Part shown: positions 10,521 to 20,498 of the stretch, piece after piece
Layout: each line of letters opens with the position of its first letter
Position numbering within the stretch: the first letter of the stretch is position 1
Source: Bimuria novae-zelandiae CBS 107.79
Lineage: Eukaryota; Ascomycota; Dothideomycetes; Pleosporales; Didymosphaeriaceae
Direction of reading: 5' to 3'
DNA length: 35,953 nucleotides
Assembly (NCBI GenBank): GCA_010015655.1
Contig: ML976739.1
Coordinates: 18,903-54,855, forward strand
Made by a program: the position numbers and the translations under genes
Notes under the pieces: generated by a model
What the model saw: only the letters and a program-made list of their open reading frames with translations
Databases searched by the model: none
What the model was told of the DNA's origin: nothing

Positions 10521-11689
10521 CTTGAGAATTATATGATTACGTGACTGAAAGAAGGTACGGAAAGAACCGAAAGGAGGAGTACAGGAGGAGTCGGAAGAAT
10601 CGAGCCCCTTACTAGTCGCATCCAGGAATGGGTGGTGATTGCCGTAAAGGGAGGGCTCAGATATGGGGCAGAGCACGAGTTAACGAGTCCGCCGGTAGGT
10701 AGAGGTTGGTGGATCGCCAAGACAGCGAAGGATGCGCGGATTCCAGATCTGGCAATCACGGATCTTGACAAGGAGTTAGCACGGGGATGAGTATCGATGG
10801 AGGTCCTACGTACGCTGAGAGTGGCCCTTGAAGGAGGGTCAGGTATGGCGGGTGACAGATGGTCGTGTCTACAAGACTGCGCGCAGACTGTAAGTCAGTA
10901 TGCGTACAAAGATAATCAAGAGAATATGCAGTCCAGGCAAGTAATCCAGGCAGGTCACACGAATCTAGGGTAGGTGAGAAATGGTTAGAATGGAGCCTAT
11001 AGCAGGGAGATTAGAGAGCCGCCTTGGGGTAGGGAGGTCGAAAATGGCGACAAACGGCGGCAGACAGCTCGTTCACCGGCAAGCGTACGGCGTTTGCAGG
11101 GACATCATGTCGAGGAAGCGATCCGTGCTGATCAATAGGGCGCTCACGAGCGTGTAGAGGTGAAGCAGAGGGTGTGGGCAGAGACACGTCGAGCGCGCAC
11201 GCAGTAATCCGGGTCACCCGTTGGCATGCAGCCTCCCTTGGAAACCAACACATCAAATTTGAGCCCACCCTGTGCCGCACAGTCGACCCTCGCACCCTGA
11301 GAACCTGGCCTCCATTTATTTTGTAGAGATTGTCGTTGATCCGGTCGCCATAGCGCCTTCCATCCGGGGGTCATCTTGGGTCGTCTCGAGTCACGGCTTC
11401 CGTTCGATCGAAAAGGGGAACAGGGACCGGCCTTCCAACAAAACCCACGACACTTGTCATGGTTGACGGCGCTGTTAACCTCCGCTTCCTTCAATGTGCT
11501 GTCGCTGCCGAAACCCCCTCACCTCACCGCGACCGACGGCCTGGAATCCACGGCCGTATCCTCCACACCCATCCCGCTGCCGGGCCACGGAAAACGCAAA
11601 ATACAGCGCCTGAGAAAGAAAGAAAAGACTTACCTATACAACACAACAGATTGCACCGTCTGGACCGCTGGTGAAGCACGAGGCTAGCG
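10521..11689 (-). other. possible long leader of the cyclin gene with upstream ORFs
   Basis: No gene is recognised. On the minus strand several short ATG-started frames occur, for example 11494-11144 and 10771-10529. They have no family motif and would act as upstream ORFs if the region is transcribed with the cyclin. A consensus donor GTAAGT followed by a polypyrimidine run lies at about 11634-11611. Confidence 0.3.
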
Positions 11690-12010
11690 GAGGGTCGAGA
11701 TTGATTGGGAGCTCTAAACGAGCAGCCGAGAGTGCTTCGAGTGCAACGACTCTGGCGGCTCAGCGTCGCAGTGGAGGAAGAGAGAGGGAGAACGAGCTGA
11801 AGGCACAGAGGGTGTCTGTACGCTTCGAGTGTCCTATTCGGGAGAGAGAGAACGGCCGGCTTGGGGTGACCGAGGAGCAAGTGGCAGAGTTATGAGGAAA
11901 GATGGATGTGAAACGTTCAGCACTCCATCAGATCCAAGACTCGATGCTCCGACCGTGGTGAGAAAGGCGGATAGGGAGAGAGGGTGAGCGAGAGGTGAGA
12001 GGATGAGGAG
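11690..12010 (-). promoter_or_regulatory. pyrimidine-rich stretch, candidate distal promoter or start region of the cyclin gene
   Basis: Read on the minus strand this stretch is rich in CTCTCTC-type runs, which in filamentous fungi often sit next to transcription starts. Together with the leader intron it suggests a start 1.4-1.8 kb before the cyclin start codon. It could equally serve a transcript running to the right. Confidence 0.3.
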
Positions 12011-14830
12011 AAGTAGACGGGCCAAGGCGAAATCACAGGCCAGCAGCGCCCAGCTCGGTGGAGCTCGAGTGGGTGCAGCGAGCTAAGCCCAAGAACAAGG
12101 ACCCACGACCGCCCCTAGCCAATCGACAACTACGGCGATGGTGTCGTGCGGCAGTGCGGAATCAGGATGGCGTTCTTTCTTTTTGTTGCAGCTCGCCAGG
12201 AACACGTACGTTCCATCTTCACGCGTCGCCCTGCACCATAGCGTCGCGACTGTCCGGGCCGTGGCTGCTTCCCACCGCCTGCGAGGTGTTGCACACGGGG
12301 TACCATTGCCGGTCTAGGGTGTCTCTGCACAGCGTCCGGTGCAGCCTGGAGGGCGGTTATCGCTGTGCAGCCAGGCAAACACGACGCTGCGCGCGATGCG
12401 GCTTGAAGGCTATCATCAAGCTATCATCTATCGCGGCCACTCATGCCACTACCTACGCCAGGAAACACGCGACACCAATCTTGCCCCTCCGGCGTTGAAA
12501 CAACTGGAGGCCAGCTCGCCAAGCCCCGCTTTTACCTTTGGGCAGTGCGCCGGCAGGCCCTCCCCAGTCCATGCATGCAAGCGGCGAGGTTCCCCTGGGC
12601 TCCTGAGTATCGTCATTTGTACAGCATTCGAGGGCTGACGAGCCGCCTGCTCGCCTGCTGCTCCTTTTAGCACAGGCGGTTTATACGTAGCCATCGCGCC
12701 AGCTACCGTGATTGATCGCGCCAAAACGCGTCTACGTCTCGGGAGCCCCGTGTCGGTGTCGGGCAAACATTGCAGGCCTCACGTTGCTCCTGCATCAAAG
12801 CTACAGCCAAAGAAACCTCTTCGCTACCGCTCTTCCAGCTGGTGTATTACAATCACTCCTTGCGCGGCGGGAGTCCCGCATCTGCTGTCCATTGTTCCGG
12901 CAGACGGCCTCAATTTCTGTTTCTGTGCGATTGACATTGCGCTTTATGCTGACCGTGCCTCACCCCTCAGGCAATCTCACACATCGCGAACGCGTCGTTC
13001 TAGCTCGCTTCTCCAAATTGCCCTTGGTAATGGTGGGCGACTCTGTGTGCATGGGGGTTCTCCGAATCGCATTGTGCCGTTCCGGCACTCTATCCCTGGC
13101 GGAGCCTCGCTATTGGCAGTTGCGGGGGTTGGCGTGGTGTGAATTACACGCGAGTAGGAAACTCATGTATTGCATGGAAATCGCTTTCCATGGCCAGCAG
13201 TCAGTCTGACCATGCACGACAGCAGCTGTCATGGCCACTGTACGCGTCGCTCAGCCGCATAATGTGTATCTTGGTCTGGCGATCTGGCATGTCTGCGGCT
13301 CTGATTCGGTATGTCCTACTTTTTGATTCGCCGTCACTGGACGCTACAGCTAGCCCGCAGCCGATGACCGGTACGGGGCGTCTTCCCAGCCACAACCAAC
13401 TACATAATTGATCCATCTGCAGCCGGGCTCGCATGAATCCTAGATGGTTATGTCACAGTCGCGCCGGAGCGCGAGTGAGCGTGTCTTCATAGTCCAAGCA
13501 CACGCGACTTTGCGACGAAACCGTGGGCTCTTACTACTTTGGATCCCGCCTCCGTGCATCACGTCTCGTGCGCAGTGGGCCGCATGCGACCCGCATCAAA
13601 GTTCCTTGCCTCGCTGCGTTTTCGTTCAGAGTTTTCAATGTCGTGCGGGCCTTGAACAATATCTGCCGCCGGTGTGACAAGAAGTCAATCGTATCCTAGA
13701 GCAACGAGGCCTGCAAAAGTGGCTCCGTGACACTGACACGGGCGATTCCAAGGTTCGCACAGAGGGGCTCCTAGCGCTCCAGCCAGTCGCTTACTCATTA
13801 CTGGCTACGACATGGTGTCTAATTCTCACAAGCAAACTTTTTGACTGCATATGTCTATGCATATCGAATGTCACTACGACTGTTGGTGGCATCTTCCAAC
13901 ATTGTGACCTGCAGTCAGACGTCTCTCCCCTTACAAGACAGATGGTTTGGACAGGCACGACAATCACTTGTTTCGAACCATGTCGTGTTGGCTCCTGAAT
14001 GTCCGAGCTCCACGGACCAGGGGCCGTCTGATGGAGCCTTATGGATCATCACTCACAAGCTTCCGCGTGCGGAAACACGTTTCTCTCAGAACTTAATCCA
14101 CGCGCATTTTTCGCGCGTTCCTGTTTCGCCGTTGGGGATGCGCGTTGCCCGAAAGGCACTTGCTTATGGCGCCGCCCGGTGTAAGACAAATTCAATATCG
14201 AATAACCCCACAACGGCGGCATCAGCATGTACGCCGTGGAAGGCTAGCCGACCTCCGCAACTCACTTCCCACCACGGTTCTGTGACATCAGCTTGATGCC
14301 TGGAAGGTCAAGATGCCGAGCGAGACGGCAGCTATCGCGTGAAGCTAGGTATTAGCCATGAGGACCAGAGTGAATAACCAGTGTGTTTCCACAAGATGAG
14401 TAATACCACAGCCAACTGTCAACTGTACGTGAGAGAGCAGCAAATGAAGCCGCAGTCCGGCGATCGCGAACCGTAAGATTTTCGATACCGTAGCAACCTA
14501 TTTCAATTGTCACGCAAATACGGATTATTGGAGAGCAGGCGGCCGAGATCGTCGGCTTATTGAGGGGCTGCCAATTGTATGGTGGGAGCCGTCTCACAAA
14601 ATCTTCATTGGCACAGCAACCGGGAAGATGCATGCCGCCTAAGCTATATACCGTGCCTATCTTCAACAACGTCTCGAGGGCGATCTTAGCACTTCATTGG
14701 AGACGTGTAGATCCCACGAGATGCGTTGCACAGTATAGTCGTGTATCCCAATTGCTACATCCTCCATTTCTGCAGTATCGCGTCTAGGTATCATCATACG
14801 TCTGCTACATCGCCCAGTATCATCTCACGA
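12011..14830. other. gene-free stretch, no coding region recognised
   Basis: Both strands hold overlapping open stretches of 60-165 codons, as expected in balanced to GC-rich sequence with few stops. None shows a domain, a convincing splice pattern or a biased composition that would favour one strand. I found no tRNA or repeat. It may be regulatory or hold a non-coding RNA. Confidence 0.4.
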
Positions 14831-15259
14831 CTACTGACCAATACTTGTGCATCGTGGGGACATATCCGAGCTGACCTCGCCGCCGCGTAAGACGGTCGCC
14901 GTTGGGGTGGTGATGGGGTCACCATTGAACGGTCCCCGGGGCTTCGCATGGGGTACTAAACGGCCCTGTGAATCATTAGAGAATGATCGGAGATGAGACA
15001 TGATGCTTTGAGTCAGTACAAGGTAAGCAGGCCGATGGTGGTGGATGTTGGGAGGGAGTCTGTGCCCATGAGCCTCGGATGGCTGGAGAAGTGCGGTTGA
15101 GGAGAGGGTTTCGGTCGGATCAACTATTTGCCGAGCGGAACCATCCGGGTGCCAAACACCACACATCTCATGCACGCATGCTGTGGTCAGACGAACACCT
15201 ATTACAAACTCTTGGCTCGAAATCTTGAGTTCGTGAAAAAGCCGAACCTGAGCGGCCAT
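14831..15259 (-). CDS. hypothetical ORF, weak
   Basis: This is a 142-codon open stretch on the minus strand with no recognised domain. The C-terminal half is Pro/His/Ser-rich (PPNIHHHRPAYLVLTQ). The region before it has no clear fungal promoter or Kozak context, and the other strand is also partly open. It is listed because it is one of the longer frames in an otherwise empty stretch, and it could well be chance. Confidence 0.15.
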   Translation of the reverse strand: MAAQVRLFHELKISSQEFVIGVRLTTACVHEMCGVWHPDGSARQIVDPTETLSSTALLQPSEAHGHRLPPNIHHHRPAYLVLTQSIMSHLRSFSNDSQGRLVPHAKPRGPFNGDPITTPTATVLRGGEVSSDMSPRCTSIGQ

Positions 15260-15613
15260 GGTTGGTTGTCAAACATCTACCTGATACATGGACGGCGCTG
15301 CGAGTTGTGCAAGCCCTTGTAAAAACGTTCATCCAAGGTGCCTGCGGAAAATCTATCTTATAGAAACTACGGTCCCGACTAGATACACCCAATCAAAGTT
15401 CTTCGATACATGGAACAGCAGACCTAAACAGCACGCGCACGGGCATCCAACCCGCACGCTCTAAAAGGTCACATCTAGAGCATGTCCCGTGACTCCGCGT
15501 CACACTACATAACTCCCTACAGTCCATACCATATCTACCTATGGTACCCACCCAATTTACTCAACCCATTCTCTCCTTCCATTCCCGCTCCAAAACCTCA
15601 ACTCCACGCAGCA
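15260..15613. other. upstream region of the alkyltransferase gene
   Basis: No gene is seen. The last 60 bases before the ATG at 15614 are pyrimidine-rich on the plus strand (TTCTCTCCTTCCATTCCC), which fits a fungal leader and supports that start over the in-frame ATG at 15482. Confidence 0.4.
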
Positions 15614-16183
15614 ATGTCGCCCAAAACGCTTCCACCCGGAAATATCACACCCTTCCAATCGCGCGTCTACGCGCTCCTCCTGCAGGTAGATCTATCACTG
15701 TCTGGCTACACCAACTGCGATCCTTCGTTTCTGACCCTTGCCGTGAAAATGGTAGATCCCAGAAGGCAAAGTAACAACCTACGCGGCCCTCGCGACGGCG
15801 CTGCAAAGCAGTCCGCGAGCCATTGGCGGGGCACTAGGGAAGAACCCTTTTGCGCCAGAGTACGTCTCCCCTAGGAACACAGGAGCCCTTACAATGCTGA
15901 AGGTATTTGCGTAGAGTGCCTTGCCACCGCGTATTGGCTAGCACAGGTGTAAGTCTCACGGATATATAAATACCAGTGTTGAAGTAGCTGGAGTGTGGGA
16001 TCGAGGCTGACAGGTGGGCGGCAGTTCATCGGCGGGTTCAAGGGCGAGTGGGAAAAAGGTCTTGGTGACGTGGGTCGGGAACAGAGCGCGAAGAAGGAGT
16101 TGCTAGCGGCTGAGGGCGTGGTGATAGATGAGAGGGGGTATTTGGCGGACCAGTCGTGCTGGTGGGATGGGTTTGTGGTATGA
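15614..16183 (+). CDS. MGT1: O6-alkylguanine-DNA alkyltransferase (MGMT family), four exons
   Basis: Exons are 15614-15685, 15756-15859, 15915-15948 and 16025-16183, encoding 122 residues. Introns of 70, 55 and 76 bp have donors GTAGAT, GTACGT and GTAAGT, and acceptors GTAG, GTAG and GCAG. CTGAC branch sites are clear in the first and third. The protein begins MSPKTLPPGNITPFQSRVY. It continues with the DNA-binding helix-turn-helix region (GKVTTYAALA, SSPRAIGGALGKNPF, about 28-57), the acceptor motif VPCHRV (60-65, methyl-acceptor Cys62), and FIGGFKGEW (71-79). The enzyme transfers an alkyl group from O6-alkylguanine to its own Cys, once per molecule. The N-terminal domain of longer relatives is absent, which is common in fungal short forms. 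Convergent with the VOC gene. Confidence 0.9.
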
Positions 16184-16334
16184 GTATGTACGCATGGTGA
16201 GTGGGGTATGGAGATGAAGCAGAGAGGAGGAAAGCAGCGGCTCTTCTGAACTACGTAGAGTATGTACCATTGTGAGAGGCGACAATATGAGTACCTTCCA
16301 CAGGTGCTCGAGCAGATCGGGTAGACCCTCGTAC

Positions 16335-17134
16335 TCACTTGGCAGGCTCATTGAAGTGGTTGGTGCCTACGAATCCGGACCTACTCGTACCTCCATATCC
16401 AATCGCCGACCCAAACAGGTCCGGCTCCTCAAACGGCAATATTTCCAACAAATTTTCATCCGGATCCTCCGGATCCGCCGCAAAGATATTCAGCTTATTC
16501 AACCTCATCATCTCACGTTGGATCTCACTCCACGCTGGCTCACCCAACCCCTCCGCATTCCCCAGCACAAACTTCGATCCCAAGGGTCCCTCTCTAGGCA
16601 TCTCCCCCCGAGCTTCTTATAAATCCTCACTCCGTGTTCTTCCAACCTCTTCTGAGTAGCCTCTTGATCCGGCGTTACGAACCCCACGTGGTTAGATATA
16701 CCCGTCTTTTCATGCCCACCCTGAATAGGCGCACCACCGATGGTCGTACGATTGAAATACACAAGTTCGATGATGCCAGCTGAGTTCTGCTTGTTGCGGA
16801 TGAGCTCGGCGGTGGTTTGGTAGGCGGAGCCGTTGCGGCCACCTTGACTGTGGGTGGACTGCGTGATGGAAAGGCAGGGCGTGAGGTGGTAGGTGAACAT
16901 GTGGCGGAGGCCGAAGACCGGGGTGTAGAAGTTGAGGCTGCGGGTGAGATTGTTGGTGTTGAGGGAGAAGTGGTTGATGAAGAAGCCTATTGTGGCGGGG
17001 CTGGAGGGAGTGTCGAGGCCTAGATCTGCGAATGGGTATTGTGTTGTCGCGTTGCTGGACTCTCTGCGCTGTTGTGGTTTGCAGCAGAGGATGAAGGGAA
17101 GGAGAGTGAGAAGGATTGCGGTTTGTAGAATCAT
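16335..17134 (-). CDS. glyoxalase I-like VOC-domain protein with signal peptide, one-base frameshift
   Basis: The start at 17134 gives a hydrophobic N-terminus (MILQTAILLTLLPFILCC), a probable signal peptide. A vicinal-oxygen-chelate domain follows: FINHFSLN (His55), FYTPVFGL, YQTTAELIRNK, IIELVYF (Glu123) and NHVGFVTPD (His149). The frame breaks at a G6 run (16609-16604), and the domain resumes one frame over with MPREGPLGSKFV, NIFAADPEDPDENLLEILPF and a stop at 16335. So the four usual metal-ligand positions, His-Glu-His-Glu, all survive, split by the shift. One extra G would restore the frame. Read straight through, the product stops at 16508, 208 residues. Lactoylglutathione-lyase-like or another VOC function is possible; substrate unknown. 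Could be a real break or a homopolymer error. Confidence 0.82.
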
Positions 17135-17230
17135 GGCTGTAGAAGCCAGAGCTGTGATGGCAGATTCTTGACAGAAAGTTTTGGTTAAATGTATAGGTGA
17201 TCAAATAGGGAATTGCGTATCAAAGCAATC

Positions 17231-17237
17231 ATATATA
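17231..17237 (-). promoter_or_regulatory. TATA-like element upstream of the VOC gene
   Basis: TATATAT on the minus strand, about 97 bp before the start codon at 17134, within a short AT-rich patch. Position fits a core promoter. Confidence 0.4.
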
Positions 17238-17911
17238 CTTCCTCATCCACGTCTCAGCCCTTTGCCGACTTCTTCCAGAGACACTGAACTGTACGGCCGT
17301 ATATATAGGTTGCGTACTAAACTGCGTGTGCAGATATGATCGACAATTTGTTGATGTTTATGAACGAGGCTGTGAAGAAAGTGGCTGACCATGCTTACTT
17401 TCCATACTCTCTTGCGGCCGTAAACTGGAACTTCTTTGCATCCCACGCACGTAAGCGCAGAAGACACCCATGAAGTGCGGGGATTGATGAAGCCTACACG
17501 AGGTAGCCCTGTCTGGAGTCTCACCGGCCATGTGGTCCAGACATGCGTACAAACGATTTAAGCCTGCCTGAGTACCAACTATGAATAGAATCCCGAACTT
17601 AGATCACCTGCATCCTAGCTTCTCGAGGTCATAAGCAAGCTTGCTACGCGCCTTCCTCGTGCAGTCATGTGTTCCTTCTCTTTTAAAGCTTCATTCTTGT
17701 TTTCGGTGCCCATGTATCTATTTTGACGCAAATAGATCATCGTGCAAGCGACCAGGGCTCTGGGTGGTCACGACAGCATGTTTTCGGAATCCCGTGAGAA
17801 AGCTGTTATGGTCCAGTTGTACGTGTATTTTGTCAAGGCAATTGGTTCGAATGTGGTGTTGTGTCTTAGGATTCTATTTTTCGAGGCGAAAAGATCGTCT
17901 CGGTCCGATCG
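17238..17911. other. intergenic, no gene recognised
   Basis: Host-like composition up to the hAT insertion. Several short frames on both strands show no recognised motif. This flank and 35199 onward were contiguous before the transposon arrived. Confidence 0.5.
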
Positions 17912-17919
17912 GTCCGCAG
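17912..17919. repeat. 8-bp target-site duplication, left copy (hAT copy B)
   Basis: GTCCGCAG immediately before the terminal CAGAGTTGT. The same eight bases follow the right terminus at 35191-35198. An 8-bp duplication is the hallmark of hAT insertion. Confidence 0.95.
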
Positions 17920-18206
17920 CAGAGTTGTTCACAATTAAATATAAGTTAAAATTTTATTTAATTTTGTTTAACTAAGCTAAATTTAAATAAATAAAAGTCT
18001 CTACTACTATTTTAACAGGCTAAATAAATAGAATAGTAAATTATTTATAAATTATTTTAAGTTTATTTAACTTCTTATATTTTAGCTACTTTAGCTAACT
18101 AGTCTATACCTTTCGTGTTATAGCGCGTTGCTAGCTACTATACTTTTATTTACTATTTACGTTAATAGATTACGTTCTAGCGCTTTTACGTACTTTTACA
18201 CTTATT

Positions 18207-19487
18207 ATGTCCCCTAAACGTAGCCTTAAAGCTACTAACTTAGCTAGAGGAGCGCCCTTAGCGCGTATTACTATAGCTTATAATCTAAGCTTTATAGGTC
18301 TATTAAGCTATAAGTTAGCGAGCCTAAAAGTTACAGTTTATAGCTAATAAGCTACTTATAGCTAATTTTTAACTGTACGCCTTCTTTAGTACTATTATAA
18401 CAATTTTAGTAAAGGAGGAAACTACGCCGCCTATTAACTTTATTAATTATAAAAGAGTTAATTAGTCACGATTAAAGGGCTATATACTACCTTTTACTAT
18501 ACCTTAAGGTGCTCTTAGCTAGGTGTTTAGGCACGACTAGCGCCTTTAGAAAAAGAAAACTATACCTAAGAAACTTTATTTCCTCTACAGGTACTACTAT
18601 ACTAATAAGCAACGTAGAGGCCTATACTAAGTTACTACTTTAATAAGTGCTGCTAATAACTACTTAAAAGAAGATTGCCCTAGCCACTAGCTTACTAAAG
18701 ATAGACCTATTATAAACTAGTAGCCACGCAATCCTAGGTAGTAGTCGCTATAATTAGCTTTTAATAATAGCCTTATTTTTAGGTAAGATACCTATTAGAA
18801 ACTTAAAAACTTTAACGTATAAGGCTTTAAGTAAGCTACAGTACTGTAGCTAGTAAATAATAATAGGCCTTTATATAAATTTAAGACTAAAGTATTTCGT
18901 AAAATAATTAGATTTGCTAACCCAGAGGTAGAGGCAGCGCTATAAAAGTTTTATAATTATATCTCTATATTTATTATAAGGCTTTATAGCTAGCTATAGC
19001 CCTAGGTTAAGCGCGCCTTATTAGAGGCTTGTAGTAAAGTATATATTAGCTTTAATAGCCAAATAACTAAGCGAGGAAAATAGAGCTTCTTTACTATTAT
19101 TACTTATTATATTAACTCTTAAGGCGCGATAGTTAACCATTTTATTACGCTACTATAGCTAGTTAGCGCGCATACTAGCGAGGTAATTATTAATGTTATT
19201 ACGTAAACTCTATAATATTTCAGCATTAATAGTGGTAAACTAGGTTACTTTGTCCTTAATAATGCTTATAATAATAGAACTACTATAAATAAACTTAGTA
19301 TAATATATAGTTTTATTACTATTAATTAACGCCTCCGCTGCACTTGCTACATACTTAACCTTATTAGCTAAATAATTATATTTCGCATAAACGCCGACGC
19401 CTTTAACAACGCTAATAAATACATGAAAGAAAAAGAATATTATATAAAGGAGTAGTAGAGAGATAATCTGCTTAGCGTATTTTTAAT
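18207..19487 (+). pseudogene. hAT transposase, N-terminal half, RIP-degraded
   Basis: The ATG at 18207 opens MSPKRSLKATNLARG. After several stops a BED-type zinc-finger region follows at about 18500-18710, with Trp lost to stops (SxVFRHDWRLQKKKTIPKK, then Tyr/Cys positions and a late His). Towards 19230-19380 the reading GYFVLNNAYNNRTTIN and RLRCTCYILNL matches the RNase H-like catalytic core of fungal hAT transposases. Asn stands where the catalytic Asp is expected (V-x-D-N-A), a G-to-A change. The frame is cut by the gypsy insertion at 19487 and continues at 33825. Confidence 0.75.
19483..19487. repeat. 5-bp target duplication, left copy (gypsy)
   Basis: TTAAT before the left LTR; the right partner at 33820-33824 is TTAAC. 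They differ by one C/T, consistent with later mutation. Confidence 0.65.
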
Positions 19488-19645
19488 TATAATAGGCTAC
19501 GTCCAGTTGTTGTCTCGGATCCTTAACCTTTAGTTATACGAATCCTAGATATATAAGTTTAATATTTAAAGCTTAACTTTAGACTTTTTATTAAATTTAT
19601 AAGTTTTTTTTGTACTTTTAGCTCCTTATGCACCTGGCCCCTTAT
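19488..19645 (+). repeat. gypsy left LTR
   Basis: Aligns along its length with 31905-32059 and 33659-33819. Shared landmarks are GGCTACG (or AGCTACG), ATATATAAGTTT, AAAGCTTAACTTTAGACT and the CCCCTTA end. It is somewhat less RIP-affected near its start (CCAGTTGTTGTCTCGGATCC). Confidence 0.8.
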
Positions 19646-19659
19646 ATTAAATTTAATTA

Positions 19660-20191
19660 CTTTTACCTATTACAGGATAAGTAAATTTTAAATATAATTA
19701 TAAACTAAAGCTATAAAGTAGCACACGAAGTTAAAAGACTTACGTAATAAATACTATAAAGGTAACGCCTAGACCTGCGAAGAGATAGAATCCTCCTTAG
19801 TAAGTAATTAAGAAGGAATCCTAATAGATACTTAACGCTAGTAAAACTATCTTTACTTAATAAAAAAGTTATAAAAATAAGAATAAGACCTTTTACTAAA
19901 GGTCTGCGTTTTAAAGCAAATAATTATACGTAGTAAGCTATTAGCTTATAAAAAAGTAATAGCTAGGGAAATAAAAGGATAGCCTCCCTATTTATAACTA
20001 AACTCTAGGTATTAAGAGTTAACGAAAATAAAATATAGTAATTCCTAAGTAAGGTTTAAGTACTTATTAACCTCTAGGATACCCTTTAGACTCTACTATA
20101 ATAAGTAAAAGAACTAACTTAAGAAATAGTAAAAAAGTACTAAAAACCTCTAATAATATAATAATACTCCTAAGAGATAAGAGGTATAAAT
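19660..20191 (+). pseudogene. gypsy 5' internal region and Gag, first part
   Basis: Very AT-rich sequence after the LTR. The reading holds scattered Lys/Arg/Tyr-rich text between stops and no clear motif. Its place between the LTR and the continuation at 25281 that reaches a zinc knuckle makes it the leader and N-terminal Gag. The copia insertion interrupts it at 20191. Confidence 0.5.
20187..20191. repeat. 5-bp target duplication, left copy (inner copia)
   Basis: TAAAT directly before TGTCAG; repeated exactly at 25281-25285 after the right LTR. Confidence 0.92.
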
Positions 20192-20302
20192 TGTCAGTTG
20201 CCCTGGTGACCCTACGGTCCACCGTGCACCTGCTTAGTCATCGATTCTCTGTTCGTGTACTATAGATAGCTAGTCTCAGCACACNNNNNNNNNNATCTGT
20301 CA
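20192..20302 (+). repeat. inner copia left LTR, with assembly gap
   Basis: The first 93 bases and the last 8 are identical to the right LTR. The 10 N at 20285-20294 replace what should be 43 bases, judging from the right LTR. Confidence 0.95.
20285..20294. other. assembly gap of 10 N
   Basis: Ten N inside the left LTR. Comparison with 25137-25280 shows that the true missing length is about 43 bases, so the gap size is nominal. Confidence 0.98.
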
Positions 20303-20498
20303 GGTTATGTCGCCCTTCTAAGCGCAGCCTGCTGTCGATCTCAGTATTTACGCCGGATCTGACACCGCAGAAGCCAACGCTGCACCGTCAGAGACGAAGC
20401 GGACCTACGCCGGTTTTTGGCACCGCAGGAACGAACCCTGCACCGCCGAAGCTGCAGCGACCTAGTAGAGCCCCAGCGAGCTCATACTAACCTACAAC

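Noticed and set aside
12058..13411. Several overlapping plus-strand frames of 90-165 codons
   Set aside because: They overlap one another in different frames, show no motif, and are interleaved with minus-strand frames of equal length. They look like chance in stop-poor sequence.
13841..14296. 151-codon plus-strand frame
   Set aside because: No domain, no splice pattern and no supporting promoter; not distinguishable from chance.
15482..15613. In-frame upstream ATG that would lengthen the alkyltransferase by 44 residues
   Set aside because: The added residues are Pro/Tyr/Ser-rich and not like the family, and the bases just before 15614 look like a pyrimidine-rich leader.
16103..16351. Possible extra C-terminal exon of the VOC gene on the minus strand
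   Set aside because: It would overlap the last exon of the convergent alkyltransferase, and the VOC domain is already complete at 16335. Kept only as a weak finding on the donor-like stop.
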